Shown here: one piece after another, positions 17,854-21,630 of the stretch | Numbering within the stretch: position 1 is the first letter of the stretch | Layout of the letters: every line of letters starts with the position of its first letter | DNA from: Cyanobacteria bacterium UBA1221 | GTDB lineage: Bacteria; Cyanobacteriota; Vampirovibrionia; Gastranaerophilales; Gastranaerophilaceae | Assembly: GCA_002309425.1 (NCBI GenBank) | Contig: DBXD01000006.1 | Coordinates: 1 to 21,630, forward strand | Reading direction: 5' to 3' | DNA length: 21,630 nucleotides | Made by a program: the position numbers and the translations under genes | The notes under the pieces: model-generated | The model's database searches: none | Told to the model about the DNA's origin: nothing | Seen by the model: the letters and a program-made list of their open reading frames with translations, nothing else

Positions 17854-19524
17854 TTATTTGTTAAAAAACCATGCTGCCAATAATGCCGAAAAATCACTCA
17901 AAGTATGTTGCCGCAATTCTCCCGATTGCTGATTGGCTTTAATGTGGTTATTACCGCCCGGGTTGCTGTTATTTTTTATTGGGTCTGGTACAGATGGCGG
18001 GACACTCTGTTCATCAGCAATGCTTACTTTAGGCTGATGCGGTGAAGTTGCTTTCGGTGTTTGCTCAAATGTAGTTTCTGCCGGAATCGGGTTCTCTGAC
18101 TTAATAGTTTCAGGCGGATTTGTTCTTCCCGGTACTTCAAGGGTTCTTGCGTGCGAGTATTTTGCCGCCTTCCCTGTCGGTATATCACCGTATTGAATTT
18201 TATCGGGTGATAATTTATATCTTGTAACTCTGAATAAATTTCGTAAGCGTTGTTTTACTGTCCCTAGCGGTCTTTTCCTTATATACCCTAATTTTTCTTT
18301 TTCCTGACGTATTTCTTTCATGTAAGATGTTTCAAATACAGGGTCGCACAAATGTTCTTTCAGAGCCTTTATTCTGTCGTTGCCTTTTGTGGTCGCTACT
18401 ATGTCTCGTAAGTTATCAAAAAAGATAATTGCCTTTTTGGGAGGAACTGTTTCTAAAATTTTCGTGAGTTCTCCTATTGTATTGAAATTTAATTGTTCAC
18501 TAATTGCCATGTCAATAAATTTTTCTAAATGTTTGTTCTCGTCAGTTCTTTCGAAAAGATTTTTTAAAGCCGTTAAAGCATCGTGGTCTTTACAAAATTC
18601 GGGAGAGTAGTTTGATAAGTAATTTAATCTGTTTATTAACCTCTTTCTTATACTTATGTTGTCTGCATTTGTCGTACGGTATATATCAAGGAGGTTTTCT
18701 TCTATGGCTTTTAGATTATCATGGTTATCATACGGTAAATTATCAAAGGGTATTAGCCTTAGAATTTGATTTCCCTCTTTGCTGTAATACTTGTGAAGGT
18801 TCTCTGAATTAAACAATTCGGTTTTCCCTGTTGGGATATGAGTCAGTGTTTCGGCTATGTCGAGTTCTTGGTCAAAGAATTTTTTGCTAAATCTATTTGT
18901 TTTTAGAAGTTCATCTAATTCTTTTATTGCGTTTTTGTTATTTGAGTTTAGAGTTAAGTAGGAATAGTAATCATCAATATTTCTTGTGTAACTGTCCCTG
19001 TAGGGTGATTGCAGCATTTCTTTGATTACTCTGACAGAATCGTTGTTTCCTTTATATAATTCGTTTTGTATATAATTTGCCAGGTCCAGAGCGTTATAAT
19101 CCCTTCCGGTCAGGGTGAATATATCCTGAATGTCCCGAAAAGATGTTTTGTTATGTTCTGCAAAAAGTATGTGTTCATCGGTGGGTCTTTTAACGCTTTT
19201 GAATATATCCAGAACAATCTGCGGATTATCCTGTTTTGTTGCATCTTTGTAAAAATTTAATGAATTAAATGCCTGTGATAATTTCTCTAAAAAGTTTAAC
19301 TGCCTCCCACTCGCATTAGCGGCTGCTTTTGCAATGTCTGCTTCATCTATACTCAGATAAGATGCAATCCGTTCGAATTTGCCGGAAAATGCCTCGGACT
19401 TTCCGAGTTGTTTTGGCAAAAGAAATTTGGGTATTCTTCCTTTGTTTCCGAAATAAATATTATTTTTGTAATTGTGGTTATATCCGTAATTATAAAATTG
19501 AGCAGATGTGTGTTCGATTCTCAT
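17854..19524 (-). CDS. Hypothetical protein, 556 aa, with Pro-rich C-terminal region
   Basis: I do not recognise this protein. The N terminus is rich in Tyr and Asn and contains IYFGNKG (23-29), a short FGN/FKG motif I associate with many Gastranaerophilales proteins, but this is recollection only. Residues about 40-430 are predicted helical and charged, without catalytic motifs that I can see. Residues about 460-545 are a low-complexity Pro/Ser/Asn/Thr-rich segment, probably disordered, and the chain ends with a hydrophobic LLAAWFF patch. There is no signal peptide or transmembrane helix. GGAGG upstream of the ATG supports the start. It converges on the 1810-aa gene with only 57 bp between the two stops and no obvious shared terminator hairpin. 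Transcription may come from its own promoter, since the tRNA upstream on the same strand has a terminator. Confidence 0.8.
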   Translation of the reverse strand: MRIEHTSAQFYNYGYNHNYKNNIYFGNKGRIPKFLLPKQLGKSEAFSGKFERIASYLSIDEADIAKAAANASGRQLNFLEKLSQAFNSLNFYKDATKQDNPQIVLDIFKSVKRPTDEHILFAEHNKTSFRDIQDIFTLTGRDYNALDLANYIQNELYKGNNDSVRVIKEMLQSPYRDSYTRNIDDYYSYLTLNSNNKNAIKELDELLKTNRFSKKFFDQELDIAETLTHIPTGKTELFNSENLHKYYSKEGNQILRLIPFDNLPYDNHDNLKAIEENLLDIYRTTNADNISIRKRLINRLNYLSNYSPEFCKDHDALTALKNLFERTDENKHLEKFIDMAISEQLNFNTIGELTKILETVPPKKAIIFFDNLRDIVATTKGNDRIKALKEHLCDPVFETSYMKEIRQEKEKLGYIRKRPLGTVKQRLRNLFRVTRYKLSPDKIQYGDIPTGKAAKYSHARTLEVPGRTNPPETIKSENPIPAETTFEQTPKATSPHQPKVSIADEQSVPPSVPDPIKNNSNPGGNNHIKANQQSGELRQHTLSDFSALLAAWFFNK

Positions 19525-19677
19525 TTTGTGCCTCCATAAATACAGAAATCCCCTAAAAAATTTTTTTTGTTATTCTTGCGAAAGTTTTTACAATATTTAA
19601 TATTTGAGCAGCTGTCAAACTGGTAGTGCCGCATGGTTTCAAATTTGTAGAAATAATCTTACGCATTTGTTTGCAAT

Positions 19678-19698
19678 AAAAAAGAGGCTTTGTGCCTC
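19678..19698 (-). terminator. Rho-independent terminator after tRNA-Glu
   Basis: Read on the minus strand, GAGGC-ACAAA-GCCTC forms a 5-bp stem with a 5-nt loop (19684-19698) followed directly by six T (19678-19683). It lies 12 nt past the encoded CCA of the tRNA and should end that transcript. Confidence 0.85.
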
Positions 19699-19710
19699 AA
19701 ATCTTATATA

Positions 19711-19786
19711 TGGTACCCCCAAGCGAATTCGAATCGCTGTCTACACCGTGAAAGGGTGTTGTCCTAGGCCTCTAGACGATGGGGGC
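19711..19786 (-). tRNA. tRNA-Glu (anticodon UUC)
   Basis: The minus strand folds as a normal 76-nt tRNA including an encoded CCA (19711-19713). The acceptor stem GCCCCCA pairs with TGGGGGT with a G-U first pair, followed by discriminator A. The anticodon stem is ACACC/GGTGT with loop CTTTCAC, giving anticodon UUC at 19750-19752. The T loop is TTCGAAT within an AGCGA-type stem. The acceptor ends match the tRNA-Glu of cyanobacteria as I remember it. It has its own promoter and terminator. No duplicate of its 3' end was seen elsewhere in the window, so there is no sign of use as an attachment site here. Confidence 0.96.
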
Positions 19787-19817
19787 TTATTGCTATCCTA
19801 TTTCGTCTACGTTTTTC

Positions 19818-19846
19818 ATTCTATTTAAAACAAAAATTATTGTCAA
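19818..19846 (-). promoter_or_regulatory. Sigma70-type promoter of tRNA-Glu
   Basis: On the minus strand TTGACA (19841-19846), a 17-nt spacer and TAGAAT (19818-19823) form a near-consensus promoter. Transcription would start about 25 nt upstream of the mature tRNA 5' end at 19786. Confidence 0.85.
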
Positions 19847-19888
19847 TAACTTTGTTTAATTTTTTAATTCTCAATCATGTTAATTTAC

Positions 19889-19924
19889 TTTACAGGCTTG
19901 AATTGTTTTTGCTTTTCCTGTAAA
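19889..19924. promoter_or_regulatory. Inverted repeat straddling the clpC promoter, candidate operator
   Basis: TTTACAGG (19889-19896) and CCTGTAAA (19917-19924) are perfect 8-bp inverted arms 28 bp apart centre to centre. The similarity extends outwards, with TTTAC repeated beyond each arm. The left arm ends directly before the -35 box and the right arm overlaps the -10 box, the geometry expected of a repressor site. It does not look like the direct-repeat CtsR operator of Firmicutes. Confidence 0.6.
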
Positions 19925-19926
19925 AT
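19898..19926 (+). promoter_or_regulatory. Sigma70-type promoter of clpC
   Basis: TTGAAT (19898-19903), a 17-nt spacer and TAAAAT (19921-19926) form a good housekeeping promoter about 30 bp before the clpC start. GGAG at 19946-19949 lies 6 nt before the ATG. The promoter boxes are bracketed by an inverted repeat. Confidence 0.8.
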
Positions 19927-19955
19927 GTAAACATAAGTTGAGATAGGAGCGAATA

Positions 19956-21630
19956 ATGTTTGAACGTTTTACTGAAAAAGCTATAAAAGTCATTATGCTT
20001 GCACAGGAAGAGGCTCGCAGACTCGGACATAACTTCGTCGGAACAGAGCAGGTGCTGCTCGGGTTAATAGGCGAGGGTACCGGTGTTGCAGCAAAAACTC
20101 TAAAATCTATGGGGGTAAACCTTAAAGATGCCAGAGCTGAAGTCGAAAAAATCATCGGAAGAGGTTCCGGATTTGTAGCGGTTGAAATACCTTTTACTCC
20201 CAGAGCAAAAAGAGTATTGGAACTTTCTTGGGATGAAGCAAGACAACTCGGACACAATTATATAGGGACGGAACACCTGCTTCTCGGTTTAATAAGAGAG
20301 GGTGAAGGCGTTGCGGCAAGAGTATTGGAAAATCTCGGGGTAGATTTGAATAAAGTAAGAAGCAATGTTGTTAAGATGTTGGGAGAATCAAAACCCACTT
20401 CATCATCATCTTCTTCCTCTTCTTCAAGTTCTTCAGGTTCTTCGAGTTCAAGTTCTTCTTCGAGCGGAAAAACTAAGACTCCGAGTCTTGATGAGTTCGG
20501 AAGAGATTTAACTTTAGCTGCGCAGGAACTGAGATTAGATCCCGTTGTGGGGAGAGATAAAGAAATTGAACGTGTAATACAGATTCTTGCAAGACGTACA
20601 AAAAATAATCCTGTTCTTATCGGGGAACCCGGTGTCGGTAAAACTGCTGTCGCCGAAGGTCTTGCCATAAGGATTGTAAATGCGGAAGTTCCCGATATTT
20701 TGGACGGTAAAAAAGTAATTCAGCTGGATATGGGTTTGCTTGTTGCAGGTACAAAGTATCGTGGTGAATTTGAAGAACGTCTTAAAAAGATTATGGATGA
20801 AATCCGTCAGGCAGGAAATATAATCCTTGTTATTGACGAAATGCATACCTTAATCGGTGCGGGGGCTGCAGAGGGTGCTATTGATGCGGCAAATATTTTA
20901 AAACCGGCGTTATCCCGTGGTGAAATTCAGGTAATCGGTGCAACTACGTCCGAAGAGTACAGAAAGTATGTTGAAAAGGATTCTGCGCTGGAAAGACGTT
21001 TCCAATCGGTTATTATTGATGAACCGACAGAAGAAGAGTCGATTGAAATTCTTAAAGGACTGCGGCAGAAGTATGAAGAACACCACAGCCTTATAATTTC
21101 TGATGAAGCAATAGATGCTTCGGTAAAATTGTCTGCTAAATATATTACAGACAGATTTTTACCTGATAAAGCAATAGACGTAATTGACGAGGCTTCCTCT
21201 AAAGTTCGTTTAAAAGCCTCTTCTCTGTCACCTGAGGGGAAGGAACTTGAATTGGAACTTCGTTCTCTTATAAAGGAAAAAGAAGATGCAATAAGAAATC
21301 AGGAATTTGAAAAAGCTTCTCAGTTAAGAGATGACGAGGCTGATTTAAAAGAAAGAATCAGGGAAGTCGCTCAGAAATATAAAGAAGAACATGATGCTAA
21401 TAAGCCTACTGTTACGGCGGAGGATATAGCGGAAGTTATCGGCTCTATGACCGGAATCCCTGTTACAAAGCTGACAGAGGGTGAAAGTGAAAGACTAATG
21501 AAACTTGAAGAAACCTTGCATGCCCGTGTAATCGGACAGAATGATGCAGTGGTTGCTATATCAAAAGCAATAAGACGTGCAAGGGTAGGACTGAAAAGTC
21601 CGAACAGACCTATCGGAAGTTTTATTTTCT
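19956..21630 (+). CDS. clpC: ATP-dependent Clp protease ATPase subunit ClpC, 5' part, cut by window edge
   Basis: The visible 558 codons encode the first two thirds of a ClpC-type Hsp100 unfoldase, which feeds proteins into the ClpP peptidase. Two N-terminal Clp repeats cover about 1-143 (GHNFVGTEQ and GHNYIGTEH mark each). A polyserine linker follows (149-170). The first AAA+ domain has Walker A GEPGVGKT (223-230) and Walker B VIDE (292-295). The middle domain contains a UVR-like segment (about 434-470, EFEKASQLRDDEADLK), which separates ClpC from ClpA and ClpB. The window ends just before the second Walker A, at GSFIF. The start is fixed by GGAG 6 nt upstream and the MFERFTEKAIK beginning common to ClpC. 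The N-terminal sequence is strikingly cyanobacterial. The gene is divergent from tRNA-Glu and has its own promoter. Confidence 0.97.
   Translation, partial: MFERFTEKAIKVIMLAQEEARRLGHNFVGTEQVLLGLIGEGTGVAAKTLKSMGVNLKDARAEVEKIIGRGSGFVAVEIPFTPRAKRVLELSWDEARQLGHNYIGTEHLLLGLIREGEGVAARVLENLGVDLNKVRSNVVKMLGESKPTSSSSSSSSSSSSGSSSSSSSSSGKTKTPSLDEFGRDLTLAAQELRLDPVVGRDKEIERVIQILARRTKNNPVLIGEPGVGKTAVAEGLAIRIVNAEVPDILDGKKVIQLDMGLLVAGTKYRGEFEERLKKIMDEIRQAGNIILVIDEMHTLIGAGAAEGAIDAANILKPALSRGEIQVIGATTSEEYRKYVEKDSALERRFQSVIIDEPTEEESIEILKGLRQKYEEHHSLIISDEAIDASVKLSAKYITDRFLPDKAIDVIDEASSKVRLKASSLSPEGKELELELRSLIKEKEDAIRNQEFEKASQLRDDEADLKERIREVAQKYKEEHDANKPTVTAEDIAEVIGSMTGIPVTKLTEGESERLMKLEETLHARVIGQNDAVVAISKAIRRARVGLKSPNRPIGSFIF

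Noticed and set aside
19613..19672. Short plus-strand frame AAVKLVVPHGFKFVEIIL as a gene remnant
   Set aside because: About 20 codons after a stop codon, no start signal and no family recognised; not enough to call a pseudogene.
19711..19786. tRNA-Glu as the attachment site of the defence island
   Set aside because: No copy of the tRNA 3' end elsewhere in the window, no integrase gene, and two large genes separate it from the island.
19880..20257. Minus-strand open frames of 103-136 aa within clpC
   Set aside because: They are antisense shadows of clpC, which has clear domain motifs on the plus strand.

Overview
The window looks like chromosomal DNA of a low-GC relative of Cyanobacteria, most likely a non-photosynthetic gut Vampirovibrionia/Melainabacteria (Gastranaerophilales). 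This rests on two genes at the right end. The 5' half of clpC has the N-terminal sequence style of cyanobacterial ClpC, and the tRNA-Glu(UUC) has the cyanobacterial-type GCCCCCA/TGGGGGT acceptor stem. The assignment is an inference from remembered sequences, not from a search.

Layout. (1) Positions 1-500 hold no supported gene but carry short repeats (a 17-mer in three copies, two hairpins). (2) Positions 501-8299, minus strand, form a tightly packed operon transcribed leftwards: hsdR, hsdM, an hsdS fused at its C terminus to an ImmA/IrrE-type metalloprotease domain, an AbiH-family gene, then a 77-aa unknown protein. (3) Across a 192-bp divergent intergenic region lies a rightward two-gene cassette, a small AAA+ ATPase and a subtilisin-like S8 peptidase, matching the IetA/IetS antiphage pair. 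(4) Positions 11941-12363 are AT-rich non-coding DNA with a 22-bp-period tandem repeat. (5) Next come a 1810-aa protein (N-terminal GNAT domain, long helical repeat region, conserved-looking C-terminal domain) and, convergent to it, a 556-aa protein of unknown function. (6) A housekeeping block follows: tRNA-Glu on the minus strand with its own promoter and terminator, and divergently the start of clpC, cut by the window edge.

Positions 501-11940 are therefore a defence island with three systems: type I restriction-modification, AbiH and IetAS. The restriction genes overlap or abut (1-bp overlap hsdR/hsdM, 8-bp overlap hsdM/hsdS, 8-nt gap hsdS/abiH), which implies coupled translation. IetA and IetS are separated by 2 nt.

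The least ordinary observations are the HsdS-metalloprotease fusion inside an otherwise standard hsdRMS operon, the 22-bp repeats just past the IetS gene (possible iteron-like or transposon-end sites), the 1810-aa repeat protein, an inverted repeat straddling the clpC promoter, and a 22-residue polyserine linker in ClpC.
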